The notes: generated from the sequence alone by a model not told the origin. Numbered from the stretch's first letter, positions 49,622 through 60,661 are shown. The stretch is 64,000 nt of DNA from Siphlonurus alternatus (GCA_949825025.1 OX463779.1:47303784-47367783); one strand, 5' to 3'. Numbers and translations are program-made.

Positions 49622-49919
49622 GAGTATCGACCTCAAAATTTTTTATTGCAAAAATGGATAGAGGGTGCAAAGTTATGCCACTGATTTTTTTTTTTCAGAT
49701 TTTTTAGAGCCCACGGGAAGTATTGCTAAAAAATTTTGCCTACGTTGGGTTTGAACCCACGCTACTTTTAGTCCCTATCCTTTTATTAGGAGAGGTCTCC
49801 AGAGGTGTCACTTTTTCTGCACTTTCAATAATTTTTTAAAAATTGTTCCCGGACTCTAAACAACCTGAAAAAAAAAGAGTAGCATAACTTTGCAATAAAT
49901 TTTTTTGAGGTCGATACTC
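49622..49919. mobile_element. Foldback family K, copy 2
   Basis: GAGTATCGACCTCAAAAT at the left is mirrored by TTTTTGAGGTCGATACTC at the right. The central loop holds the palindromic TGGGTTTGAACCCA. Confidence 0.88.
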
Positions 49920-50059
49920 CATTAGTGTATTTGTAACAAAGACAGAGATATTATTTCATATCAAGTAGATACAAAAAGGATTTATAAATCATGACTTAGT
50001 ATTTTTTGTATGTCCCAATGGTGCAATTTTTTGTTGTTGTTTGATCATTACATTTAGAT

Positions 50060-50400
50060 AAACGTGGCAATGAAGTAGCGATTTTGAGCACTGCAATTAT
50101 CACCTCCAACACGCCCTGCAGCTTGCTTTGCTTGCTGAGCTTTCTGGGGGTGGATTGCACGTGGATATGGAGGAGAGATTAATGGTCATCACGCAAGCAA
50201 GCCCTTTCTGATGGTCTGTTCCACCCCTGGGACACAAACCCTCTCTCTGCAGCCCTTAATTAAAGCCTTAGCAAACATTCCTTCTGTGAGGGAGGACCCC
50301 GAGAACATGTATGTACACGCTTCGCTGGGCTTCCAGTTCAATTAAACCAACAAACAAACAAGCTACCACAAGTAGCACCGTCAAACTGTCATGACCAAAC
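50060..50400. other. GC-balanced low-copy island
   Basis: About 300 bases with no match elsewhere in the window and no convincing frame. Homeodomain-type TTAATTAAAG and ATTAATGG, an E-box (GCACGTGG) and CTTTGCTTGC are present. It is the clearest single-copy, non-microsatellite island and a good candidate conserved non-coding element. Confidence 0.4.
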
Positions 50401-50669
50401 TTGGGCTGTAAACTTTTGTGTCAATGTTATTATTGTTCTCCATGTTGTAAGAGAAGGTTATATCTTTTTAATCCAATTAGAGAGTGTTGTTTCATATTAA
50501 AACATGTTCTTTGTACACTTGAGTTGAAGGAAATAACAATTGAAAAATTCATCTAGACTAATTTTGTTGAATAATTTAACTCTTTAAAGCGTTAGAGATA
50601 AAAAGAGTTCCTTTCCTCGTATTTTTATACATTGATTTCACGTATTTTATTTACTAGCCAAAATTAAAA

Positions 50670-50938
50670 TGAATTTAATCTTTTATTTGTTATGAAGCTC
50701 TCTCCTCGTCTAATTCCCTCTTATTTTGCACCATTTTAGAGGAAAAAAAGAGGGAAAAATATGAGATAACGTCTTCTTTCCTCTTTTAAGCATAAGAGTT
50801 TAGAAATATTTTCTTCATTTCTTCCTCACTTTGAGCGAAGAGGAAATAAGATATGTTTTTGAGGTAAACAGACGTTATAAGATTATATAGGTTTAGACGT
50901 GTAAATGATGAGTTGAGGACGTAATTTTTTTCAACTAG
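50670..50938 (-). repeat. MITE-like repeat C, copy 5
   Basis: Reverse-oriented copy ending TTTTTTCAACTAG; the left terminus is worn. Confidence 0.85.
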
Positions 50939-50939
50939 G

Positions 50940-51667
50940 AAGAGTACAACTGCATTTCATAATAGAAAGTGTAATTTTTACATTCATGTGCGATTGTTTG
51001 TGCAAAAAAGAGACAGAAAAATATTTAATTATAATTATTCAACTCTTACATATAGAAGTACATGCATAATTAGTCAAACAATATCATTAATTAATTAATT
51101 TTAGGTCAATATACCATATGTAGCTAGATAAATTTATCTTATATATTTTATTAAAATCATGTTATATTTTATTTATTAAGTTTGAAATAATTATAGCTTT
51201 TTAAATAGTACTTTTGAAACAAAATATATAACTTAATTAACTCATTGCTCTTTTATTAATAGAAAAAACACATGTTTTGTTAAACATGGCAGTTCTAAAT
51301 TAATTAATTTAGAATTATTTTAAGTTATATGATAAACTAATACAGTATAAACATATATATTTTTTAATATGAATGTAAAAAATCTTCCTAAAACTCAATG
51401 ATTGAGAGAAAACTTGAAAATAAAAAATAAACAATTTTTGTAGTCATATTAAAAAACAAAACAAAAAATCTAGCAAAATTTTGTACCTTTTTTAACAAAA
51501 TATAAAAATTATAGTATCCTTAAAACGTTGTATCTTTTTATCTGAGTATAAAAGAATGTTGGAGAAAGCTTCATACGAGATGTTATATAATATTAAACTG
51601 AACAAACACACTGCCACAAGCAGTGTGATAGTGAGAAAAGAGCTAGGGTGAGCTAGTGCTTTCAAAC
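50940..51667. other. AT-rich spacer, no gene recognised
   Basis: No recognisable feature. Confidence 0.6.
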
Positions 51668-51869
51668 AGTCAAATTAATTTAATATTCCCTCCGGAAGTA
51701 GCCGGAAGGGTGAAGTTTGCAGCTCTTGTGTTTGTAATTCAGATTTAAAACTTTATAGAGGGTTTTGTATTGACCAATGTGAGAAATTGCAACGTTGAAA
51801 TACCTATAGAATGTTCATAAACTTCTCACTTCCGGTTATTTCTGGTGGTAATTTTAAATTAATTTGACT
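51668..51869. mobile_element. MITE family O, copy 2
   Basis: AGTCAAATTAATTTAATATT and CCGGAAGTAGCCGGAAG at the left are mirrored by CTTCCGGTTATTTCTGG and AAATTAATTTGACT at the right; about 202 bp. Confidence 0.82.
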
Positions 51870-52339
51870 ATAGTGATGATGTTTGCCCATGTAGTGGTCT
51901 GACAATGTTTGGCCTTAGCTTTTGTTACATACAAGAATAAAGATGGTCTAGTGTGTCGTACAAGATAATATACAGAGGGTCTTATCTAGAGGTGTTGGAA
52001 ACATCGACTTCAGTTTATGAATAAATCCAAGCAAGACGCCATCTTTGCTAGCGTGTCTTATCGCAACAAGCTGACGGTGTAAGAAACAAATTTCAAACAT
52101 CTGTTACCTTCTTATAAGATCACGTACAAGTCTGCTTACTAAAATTTATTCATCATAACACTCTGGAAATTGTATAATATAAGGAATGTAATTAATATTG
52201 TCATACGTTACTTGAATTATTAAAAGTTTCGATTACAATTTTCATACATCATGAAAGTACTTTCAGAGATCAATTAATTTTTACTGCGCCTTGAGGTTAG
52301 GCAATTGTTTAAGCACCCCCCCCCCCAAATGTTTTTACT
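51870..52339. other. Spacer, no gene recognised
   Basis: Mixed composition, with a C-run just before 52340. No exon was recognised. Confidence 0.5.
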
Positions 52340-52500
52340 TATATTTTCAGTAGGGGCAAAGCCATGGAAACTGGAAGGCTCTCCCCTCCCCCCGAAATTT
52401 TAGAATTAACGTGGGCAATATAGGCGTTTCCACCAACTTCATTTTTTTAACATTGGCCTTATGAAAACGGCCCTCCTCCTTGAAATTTTGGATTTTTTTT
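52340..52500 (+). mobile_element. hAT-like MITE (family Q) fragment
   Basis: GTGGGCAATATAGGCGTTTCC-type core, CATTGGCCTTATG and flanking C-runs match 741-884. The right end is replaced by a SINE. Confidence 0.7.
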
Positions 52501-52507
52501 TAAAGGG

Positions 52508-52629
52508 ATACAATTCTAAGAGCTTACAGCTCGCAGCGATGTAATGAATAAGGATAAAGTAGGGAAAGGATGGTGGCCACGGCCTGTTACGCGTCCCAGC
52601 ATTCGCTGAGGTGAGAATTAGGGAACCGT
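52508..52629 (-). mobile_element. 5S-SINE fragment (3' end, minus strand)
   Basis: GAGCTTACAGCTCGCAG, GGAAAGGATGGTGGCCACGG and CCCAGCATTCGCTGAGGTGA match the tail half of 59528-59893. It is cut at 52629 by the next element. Confidence 0.82.
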
Positions 52630-53580
52630 CACTCTTAATAAAATTTGGCTGAAATTAATGTCAGTATATTTTTAACTACTGACTTTCAGTAGTTTCGAAA
52701 AAATTTCTATGTTTTAACACCTCAATTATATATCCCAGTGTAAGGATATGCTGAAAAAATAAAATGTGCTGAAAAATAAAAATATGTACTGAAAAAAAAT
52801 TAATAGCCTGAAAAAAATTAAGGTGAAATTAAAAAGCAAATGAAGAACGCAAACCGTAAATATAATTTAGTCAGCTGAAGTGGAAAATTTTGTGAACGCG
52901 ATGATGGCGTCATGTCATGAAATTGAGGAAAAACGACGAGAAATATCTCTAATTGGTTCAAAAGTTTATAATATTTGTATTCACTAAGGTGCAACGATAC
53001 TTTGTGGCGTATTTCTTTTAAGAGATCGTACTTTATTAAGAGATGAGATGCAAATTCAGTTACCCAAACCTCCTCCATGCCTGTTGTAGGTTAGTAATTG
53101 CTATTAGTATTATAATATCGGTCTAATTATCAATTTGTATTATTTATAAGTTGTTTTTCACCATTTTATTTATTGTCGCTAATATTTCTAGCTAATTTTG
53201 TATTAAAATACAATTTTTTCGTATTTATTTTTTTTACAATGGAATGCTATTACATTAAATTTATGTGACACGGTATAATAAAATTATAATAAGTTAATAT
53301 ATTATTGAATCTATAGAAATAAAATTTAATTTTGTTGTATAAATTAAAAAATGACATATTTCTCAATTTCGTAAATCGTACATGATTTTAATGTTAAAGA
53401 AAACACTGAAAATATTTCAGTGCTTGCTACTGACTGAAAATAGGGTGTCAATTGACAGTGGTTTCTAACACCTGAAATCCAACACCTGAATAATATTCAG
53501 GGGTATCAATCCACTGAATATAAGATGTCAATTTCAGTATCAGGAATATACTGACATTCAGCCAAATTTTATTAAGAGTG
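52630..53580. mobile_element. 951-bp terminal-inverted-repeat element R
   Basis: CACTCTTAATAAAATTTGGC at the left is mirrored by GCCAAATTTTATTAAGAGTG at the right, followed by TGTCAGTATAT on both sides. The subterminal zones are packed with CTGAAA/TTTCAG repeats, as expected for transposase-binding clusters. A minus-strand frame (53078-52818, 86 codons) has no recognisable family. It lies beside a SINE fragment at 52508-52629 that ends where R begins. A right-end fragment of another copy is at about 55905-55945. Confidence 0.8.
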
Positions 53581-53589
53581 GTGGATTTG

Positions 53590-53797
53590 TGAATTTAAGA
53601 CAATATATATAGGCATTTCCCCCACTCATATTTTTTAACATTGGCCTGATGTAGACAGCCCCCCTTCCCCCAATTTTGGATTTTACATGGGCAATATAGG
53701 CATTTTCCCCATTCAATTTTTTTTAACATTGACCTTATGGAGACGGTCCTTCCCCCACCTGAAATTCACTTCTGGGTCCTCGTCTGTGCAGAGTGAC
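53590..53797 (+). mobile_element. Two partial family-Q MITE copies in tandem
   Basis: TATAGGCATTTCCCCCACTC with AACATTGGCCTGATG, then GGGCAATATAGGCATTTTCC with AACATTGACCTTATGGAG, end in GGGTCCTCGTCTG. Confidence 0.65.
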
Positions 53798-54082
53798 ATT
53801 TTATCAACGTTTTATTAAAAATTGCTTCATTTAATATATTTAATTAGTTGTTGATGACTTGCAACAATGTGAATAATCAACGTTTCATGGGGGAGACATA
53901 ATTATGTTGACATCCTGGAACATTATCTGCATCAAGTAATATGGGCCTATCATGGTGGAATATATTAACACAAATTTGACTATATTATAAATATTTTAAT
54001 TGAATAAAGATTTACGTTTATTGATTGATTAATAAAAGGCATGTTATTGAATTTAGGTGTACGTATTTGATTTGTGTATAAT

Positions 54083-54202
54083 CGTCCAGAATAATGAGCT
54101 ATCTGCTATTTCAGGTGAGCGCAATTATGAGCTTTATTTTATAAAGATTTACAGCTCATAATTGCACTCACCTGAAATAGCAGATAGCTCATTATTGCGG
54201 AC
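54083..54202. mobile_element. 120-bp hairpin element
   Basis: About 50-base arms (AATAATGAGCTATCTGCTAT against ATAGCAGATAGCTCATTATT) with a ~20-base AT-rich loop. Confidence 0.8.
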
Positions 54203-54591
54203 TAGGGACGTATTACTCGTAATAAAAATTGCATGATTGATACAAGCCAAAGCTGATTATTATGATACATCAGATTTATTAATAAAAAATCCAATATACA
54301 GAAAAGAGACTGTTCTGATATTTTATTTTTTATATATATATTTTTCCTTGTAGTATTTTGAAAATATAAAATATGATGAAAAATTTAGATATAGCATAAA
54401 TATATAAATAAATTTTGAGAAAATTGAATTTGCCACCATATGTACCACTATGATATATTTTATAAGAATTTCAGTTTTAGAGGTAGGTGCACTTTCAGAC
54501 CCTTCTGTAAGAGAACAGAAAAAATCTAAATGATAGATTTGTTCTGTCATTTGTCCCCGGGGGAAAAAGAAAAGAGAAATATGGTGTGAGT
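54203..54591. other. AT-rich spacer, no gene recognised
   Basis: No recognisable feature. Confidence 0.55.
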
Positions 54592-54965
<374 letters not shown>

Positions 54966-55030
<65 letters not shown>

Positions 55031-55060
55031 AAGAGAGAGAGAGAGAGAGAGGGAGAGAGG
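54966..55060. repeat. (GA)n microsatellite, right part
   Basis: About 95 bases of GA with GAAAGAAA and GGGA interruptions toward the right. Confidence 0.95.
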
Positions 55061-55300
55061 AAGGGACGGAGACTACAGGAGCAAAGATAGCGAATAGTGA
55101 AATAGAAGGGAAGATTGACGAGGGAGCTGCCCCCCCCCCCCCCCCCCAAACAAGTGGCTGAGTCACGCGCAGCCCCCCGTTGTTCACGTGCCGGGGGGGA
55201 GAGGGGGGAGGCTAATCCGCATCTGTCAGACTCCCACGACCTGTCAGCCTGTGCTAGGGAAGCTGCGTGGACCAAACAGAGGAGAAAGAAATACATTCCA
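55061..55300. other. GC-rich island beside the GA tract
   Basis: It contains a 20-base C-run, a TGAGTCA (AP-1-type) site, an E-box (TTCACGTGCC) and further G/C-rich DNA. Low-copy; candidate regulatory element. Confidence 0.35.
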
Positions 55301-55590
55301 TCTGCTTTTATACTGATATCGAAGAGTTTTTCTTGTAAAGAAAATCCTCATCAAATCTTTTCTCTAATAAAAATAAGTCAGAGCTAAGTTATACAAAATC
55401 CGCAATGAATGAATAGAATACGGGAAATGAAAAAAACTTGAGAACATGAAGAGGGGACGGTGAAAAATTTAGCCAAGGAGAAAGAAGTGGGCTTCATATG
55501 TGGTTCATGGACACTTTATTGAGAGAGGGGGAATATCTAATCAAAATGTTAAAATAAAAATACATGGAGGAAAAATGAAAACTTTTTGTT

Positions 55591-55644
<54 letters not shown>

Positions 55645-56052
55645 AGAGGTTATTGAATAAAAATTAGCCAACTTGAAAAACTTTTTAAAATGAATTCAGA
55701 AAGTTTTAAACGTAATTATAAATTACTTACGGTTTATTTCATAATTTAAATGATAATTTTTTTCTGTATTGAAAATGGTTATAATTATATAATATAATTT
55801 TGTATAAAATTAATATTCAGTTAAGTTAAAATCAGAGAGTTTAGAGTGTATACGCAACGAAACACCTGGAAAAAGCATGATTTAAGGCGTTAAAAATGCA
55901 CTGATTATAAGATGTCAAAATTCAGCCAAATTTTTTTAAGAGTTTATATATTTATGTTTCATGCTGATATATTCAATATATATAAGCTCTCTGGTTAGAT
56001 TATTATGTGTAATCTTTTTATACCTCTAAGAAGCTATGCAATGCTAATAACA
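55300..56052. other. AT-rich spacer with a fragment of element R
   Basis: At about 55905-55945 ATAAGATGTCAAAATTCAGC and CCAAATTTTTTTAAGAG match the right end of the 52630-53580 element. Nothing else was recognised. Confidence 0.5.
55595..55642. repeat. (TA)n microsatellite
   Basis: About 48 bases of pure TA. Confidence 0.95.
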
Positions 56053-56061
56053 GTAAAAGTT
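56053..56061 (+). repeat. Left 9-bp target duplication of the Foldback element
   Basis: GTAAAAGTT, identical to 57557-57565. Confidence 0.9.
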
Positions 56062-57556
56062 GGTTCCCGGACAACTCGGAGCGTGGTCAACTGGGAGCCG
56101 GACAGCTCGGAGCCAAACGTGTTTCTAGGACAACTCGGAGCACGGAAAGCTCGGAGCGCGGACATCCTGGAGCCAAGGCAGGACAACTCGGAGCGCGGAC
56201 AGCTCGGAGCGCGGACATCCTGGAGCCAAGGCAGGACAACTCGGAGCACGGACAGCTCGGAGTGCGGACATCCTGGAGCCAAGGCAGGACAACTCGGAGC
56301 ACGGACAGCTCGGAGCGCGGACATCCTGGAGCCTAGCTAGGACAACTCGGAGCACGGACAGCTCGGACATCCTGGAGCCTAGCTAGGACAACTCGGGGCA
56401 CCGTTTTATTTAAATTACGATTAATGAATTTTTATTTCAAAATAAAAATTTATGTATGCCGAGAATGTATCGTTAATTGTAACATTTTTTGTTATATTAC
56501 TTATATTTATTACGTACGTACAAAAAAATTATCAAGTTTTCTGATCTGATGTATCTGATAAGAGATAATCCAAAAATTATATCATGAATTTCCCATGATG
56601 ATCATTGTTAATTGAACTTTGTGAATACTTTTGTTTATAGTAAATGACATTACATAAGTTAGGAATCATTTTAATAATCTAATATAATATTATGTGAAAT
56701 AATAAAGTACACAGTTTTGATAAAATCTTTGTGCTGTATTATTTAATTACTAAATTTAGATATACAAGAAACTTAAAAATGAATTTAAGTTGGTAAACTT
56801 TGAGAAAGGAGACTAAAAAGTAGATAGATAATTTCTGTAAATATTATAGATAAGTCAATAAGATCAATTCATTATTTTTCTTTTTTTATAAAATCAATAT
56901 TGCATAATATATTTAAAATTTAAAAGTTTAAAAGCATGCAAATATAACAAAATGAAATCTTTTTGGCAGAAAAAAAAAGTTGTATAATATTAATTTGCAG
57001 AAATTTAATCATATAATAATAATTCATGATATAATTTTTGGATTATCTCTTATCAGATACATCAGATCAGAAAACTTGATAATTTTTTTGTACATACGTA
57101 ATAAATATAAGTAATATAACAAAAAATGTTACGATTAACGATACATTCTCGGCATACATCAATTTTTATTTTGAAATAAAAATTCATTAATTGTAAGTTA
57201 AATAAAACGGTGCCCCGAGTTGTCCTAGCTAGGCTCCAGGATGTCCGCGCTCCGAGCTGTCCGTGCTCCGAGTTGTCCTAGCTAGGCTCCAGGATGTCCG
57301 CACTCCGAGCTGTCCGTGCTCCGAGTTGTCCTGCCTTGGCTCCAGGATGTCCGCGCTCCGAGCTGTCCGTGCTCCGAGTTGTCCTGCCTTGGCTCCAGGA
57401 TGTCCGCGCTCCGAGCTGTCCGTGCTCCGAGTTGTCCTGCCTTGGCTCCAGGATGTCCGCGCTCCGAGCTGTCCGTGCTCCGAGTTGTCCTAGAAACACG
57501 TTTGGCTCCGAGCTGTCCGGCTCCCAGTTGACCGCGCTCCGAGTTCTCCGGATACC
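56062..57556. mobile_element. 1,495-bp Foldback-type element with minisatellite arms
   Basis: Each arm is about 530 bases: an outer GC-rich zone of about 345 bases built from five ~53-bp units (sub-units GGACAACTCGGAGCAC, GGACAGCTCGGAGCGC and GGACATCCTGGAGCC), then an AT-rich inner zone to 56591 and from 57021. The centre (56592-57020) is AT-rich and non-coding. Ends are GGTTCCCGGACAACTCGG and CCGAGTTCTCCGGATACC. A perfect 9-bp duplication GTAAAAGTT flanks it. Drosophila FB elements have this same design (tandem-repeat arms, 9-bp duplication; Mutator-like). Long open frames in the arms are repeat translations. Confidence 0.93.
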
Positions 57557-57565
57557 GTAAAAGTT
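57557..57565 (+). repeat. Right 9-bp target duplication of the Foldback element
   Basis: GTAAAAGTT, identical to 56053-56061. Confidence 0.9.
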
Positions 57566-57674
57566 GCTAAGCAATCGAAGGCAGTGATTGAACACCCTAT
57601 ACGAATATTTGAAGAGTTTTTGATTATTTCAAACTGCGGCATAAAATTGAAATTAATGTTATATTTAGTCATAT

Positions 57675-57707
57675 CAAAGAATTAATATCGTAGATATTAA
57701 TTCTTTG
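57675..57707. repeat. 33-bp perfect palindrome between 7-bp direct repeats
   Basis: CAAAGAATTAATATC and its reverse complement flank GTA. GTCATAT occurs at 57668-57674 and 57708-57714. This looks like a minute insertion with a target duplication, or a residue of excision. Confidence 0.75.
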
Positions 57708-57714
57708 GTCATAT

Positions 57715-58200
57715 AGAGGAAAGAATATAAGATTGGGCCAGACGTAGTATGAAAATAAAACCCCATAATATGAATCTTTATATAATTATTATATGGGTAT
57801 TATAATTATAGTATTTCATTAATATCTGCTACATAATTGAGGTAGGCTATGGAGTTTTCAAATTAACGGTAAATAATACCACGAATTACTGTAATAAAAT
57901 TTTTTCATGCAGGTTGTTTATTGACAATGTTTTGCTAATTTATCTGCAATCTCTTTGGTTGAAATAATTATTGAAATAGAATAAAAATATATTTATGAAA
58001 CAAAGTGTAGATTTTTAGATGCACAAATTTGATGAAAATAAATTAATCTGTCTTGCAAAATTTAATTTTCTGATGACTTTGTATAGATTCTACATATTAC
58101 GTGATTACTGATTAGGTAACGATTTCACTTTCGAAATTTTGATGAACTTTCAGCCACAGTCCAATTATCAGCCGCTATTCAAAGGTACATGCCAAAAGAA
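57715..58200. other. AT-rich spacer, no gene recognised
   Basis: No recognisable feature upstream of the promoter-like module. Confidence 0.55.
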
Positions 58201-58214
58201 GGCTCGTATTACGT

Positions 58215-58362
58215 CGAAATGTAATGGCCACGTGATGTTACGTGTCCTCAGTGACGCAATGTGAACCACGTGACTGACACGTGCTGGATGCCACGTGACG
58301 AGGCGTGACGTGCGACATTTTGGAGAAAGGTATATAAGCCAGAACTGTCTAAATTTCAAATG
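58215..58362 (+). promoter_or_regulatory. Promoter-like module 1: E-box cluster and TATA box
   Basis: Four CACGTG E-boxes (58229, 58267, 58278 and 58292) and a TGACGTG near 58306 are followed by TATATAAG at 58331-58338. Order and spacing fit a TATA promoter with a start near 58361. The first ATG (58360) opens only a 16-codon frame (MKKLQLHIFILMIFFN), so any product is unclear; a non-coding transcript is possible. Confidence 0.45.
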
Positions 58363-58810
58363 AAGAAACTTCAACTTCATATTTTTATATTAATGATTTT
58401 TTTTAATTAATTTTTGGTAAATATTATTTGCTTCATATTTTTTGTTATATTTATACTGTGTGTGAAACTGTCAATCATTAAAACAAAATGTTCTATTATA
58501 TAATTTAAAAACGCAATTTTAGTATAGATTGATGTTTTGTAATAATATTATAAAGAAATAAGAAATGAATTATAAAATCAGCAAAAAACAATTATTTTAA
58601 TTAAAATTGCTGCTTATAAGTTAAAGTGATTGTGATTCAGTTAAAAATCTTTTTTATAGATTATTAATCGTAACTGAATTGAAATTTTCTCATTTTTTTT
58701 TTTTTTTTATTATTAAATTATTTTATAAAAAACACAATGCAAGAAGTAAATTTTAATTATAAGATCAAAAAGGTTCTCAATCTCTGATCAGAAGGTCCAT
58801 CTCAGGTATT
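58363..58810. other. AT-rich spacer between promoter-like modules
   Basis: No exon or polyadenylation pattern could be defended. Confidence 0.5.
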
Positions 58811-58970
58811 GGCCACGTGTGATGAGACACGTGTCAAGACGCTGGGCCCCTCGGGAGTCCCCTCCCCCTCCATCACCGCTGCAAAACAAAGCTCTCTGCT
58901 GCCATTGACGTCTCACTGATAGAGAAGAAATCTTTTGCTATATAACGCTTTTACGGAGCGGCGCTCGAGG
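58811..58970 (+). promoter_or_regulatory. Promoter-like module 2: paired E-boxes, CRE and TATA box
   Basis: CACGTG at 58814-58819 and 58828-58833 are separated by 8 bases. They are followed by a GC-rich stretch, TGACGTC at 58906-58912 and TATATAA at 58939-58945. Same orientation as module 1, about 600 bases downstream. No convincing coding sequence follows. Confidence 0.45.
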
Positions 58971-59527
58971 GGAATTTATCAACCGGGATTGTGGAAAAAA
59001 AGAAAAAGAAGAAGAAAAAAAAAATTACAAAAAAACAGGATTTTTTTTTCAAACCAACCCAACAAAACTTTTTACATCTGGTTTCCATTGAATTTAATTC
59101 ATTCTAAAAAAAAAAGTAAATCTTTTTATACTCTAGTCTTGTGACAATAATATATTCTTAACAATGAATATTTTAATAAAGAAGAAAGATGATAAAATAA
59201 GAAAACGAGGAAGAGGCATTGTCTCTACCATTTTAATTGACATGTAGTCCAAGCTGTAATTAAAACTTCTAAGCTCCTCTCTCAATTCGTATAATTTTCT
59301 TAGTATAAATAAAAAGTTTCCGAGAAACTTTGTCAACGAAGCCGACAACTTTTTAATTTCGTTGCTCTTTTTATCTTTTTTTAAAATCTGTAATAATGAT
59401 GTTAGTCATCGCTTCTCATTCAGCGTACGTCTTTCATGTACAACTGGGGAAACCCCGAACGTTCCCACGCTCTTTTTGTTAGCGTTACCAAGCAAGAGTC
59501 ATGGTTAACTTTTTTTTTTATTATTTT
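58971..59527. other. AT-rich spacer, no gene recognised
   Basis: A lysine/arginine-rich open frame starting in the TATA region is a poly-A artefact. Confidence 0.5.
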
Positions 59528-59893
59528 TTTACCCTAAGAGCTTAGAGCTCGCGGCGGGGTTATTGGGTAGGAATAATTAAGGTAGGGAAAGGATGGTGGC
59601 CACGGCCTGTTTCACGTCCCAGCATTCGCTGAGGTGAGACCGAGGGAACCGTAGAAAACCTCAGTCAGGACGGACACCTCTACTTTTTATCAATGGACCA
59701 AAGCGTTGTTCAAAGCCTGGGGAACCACACACAAGTGTATCACTGCACTGGGTGGAAAGCGAGATGAATTTACCTCAGGGAGGGAGCAGCGTATTTTTTA
59801 CTTGAAACGGTCACCCATATCCAAGTACTAACCACGCTCGACGTTGCTTGACTTCGGTGATATAACGAAAACCGGTCAATGCACTGCACCACG
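59528..59893 (-). mobile_element. 5S-derived SINE, full length (reference copy)
   Basis: Read on the minus strand: GTGGTGCAGTGCATTGACCG, CACCGAAGTCAAGCAACG, then GAGCGTGGTTAGTACTTGG, a close match to 5S rRNA's internal control region, followed by GGGTGACCG. The body has GGTTCCCCAGGCTTTGAAC and GATAAAAAGTAGAGGTGTCC, and it ends GAGCTCTAAGCTCTTAGGGT plus an A-rich tail. It is about 365 bp and non-coding. Confidence 0.92.
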
Positions 59894-59894
59894 T

Positions 59895-60660
59895 TGATAA
59901 TTATTTTACCAAAATTTCAAATTTCTATTTCCTTTTTAAATGCAGTTGCAATGCTATCAAATGATAATTATATATATAGAGGTAACGTTTTTACTGATTT
60001 GAATTGTAGATGAAAATAAATTTGATTTTATATTTCTTAAAGCTCTTTGATTTATTTTATAATAGCTTTTAAAACTAAAAATTAAAAAGAAAGGAGTTTT
60101 GAATATAAAGCTAAAAATCTGCACCCTATACTTTATTAGATGAAAGCAGAGTAAGAATTGGATATGCTCTGTTACACTTCTGTGCAGAGTTAAAAAAAAA
60201 AAAATTGCTGTGAATTTTAACGTATAATTAAATGTATTCAGTCAATGTAGTTCTTTATTATATTCAAAAATTAATACACAGTAAAATATTTAAACATCTC
60301 AAAAGTATTAACATTATATAATATTGAATATAATTTATTAAAGAAGAAAATCTTATTATGGATTCATTATTATATAAGTGTGGTGGAATGAATGTTTCCA
60401 TGTAAAATTATTGAAACTTTATACATATAAAATGAAGCATATACTAATTTGTAAAGATTTCAGATAAATTTAATTGTACGTATTAATTAAATATACCGTC
60501 TTTTGTGTATAAATTTTGCTTGTAATTTAACATTCATTGAAATCCGTACAGACAAATTAATTAATTTAAACAATGACGCCTACTTTAACAGCTTGAATTT
60601 ACATTCTACATCCTTATGAGCATGTGGTGTGGTGTAGAGGTGTGAGAACGAAGCACTCTT
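59895..60660. other. AT-rich spacer, no gene recognised
   Basis: No recognisable feature. Confidence 0.6.
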
Positions 60661-60661
60661 C

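Noticed and set aside
49739..49765. tRNA B-box-like TGGGTTTGAACCCA
   Set aside because: It is the palindromic loop of a foldback K element; no A box or cloverleaf.
56005..57595. Open frames of 70-110 codons in both directions
   Set aside because: They translate the 53-bp units of the Foldback arms (repeated LGARTARSADILEP-type peptide) and appear mirrored in both arms; a by-product of a GC-rich stop-poor repeat.
58935..59144. Lys/Arg-rich open frame after promoter-like module 2
   Set aside because: It starts inside the TATA box and is mostly poly-A translation.
59528..59893. A functional 5S rRNA gene
   Set aside because: Only the 3' half of 5S, with the internal promoter, is recognisable, and it is fused to a SINE body and A-rich tail found in several copies.
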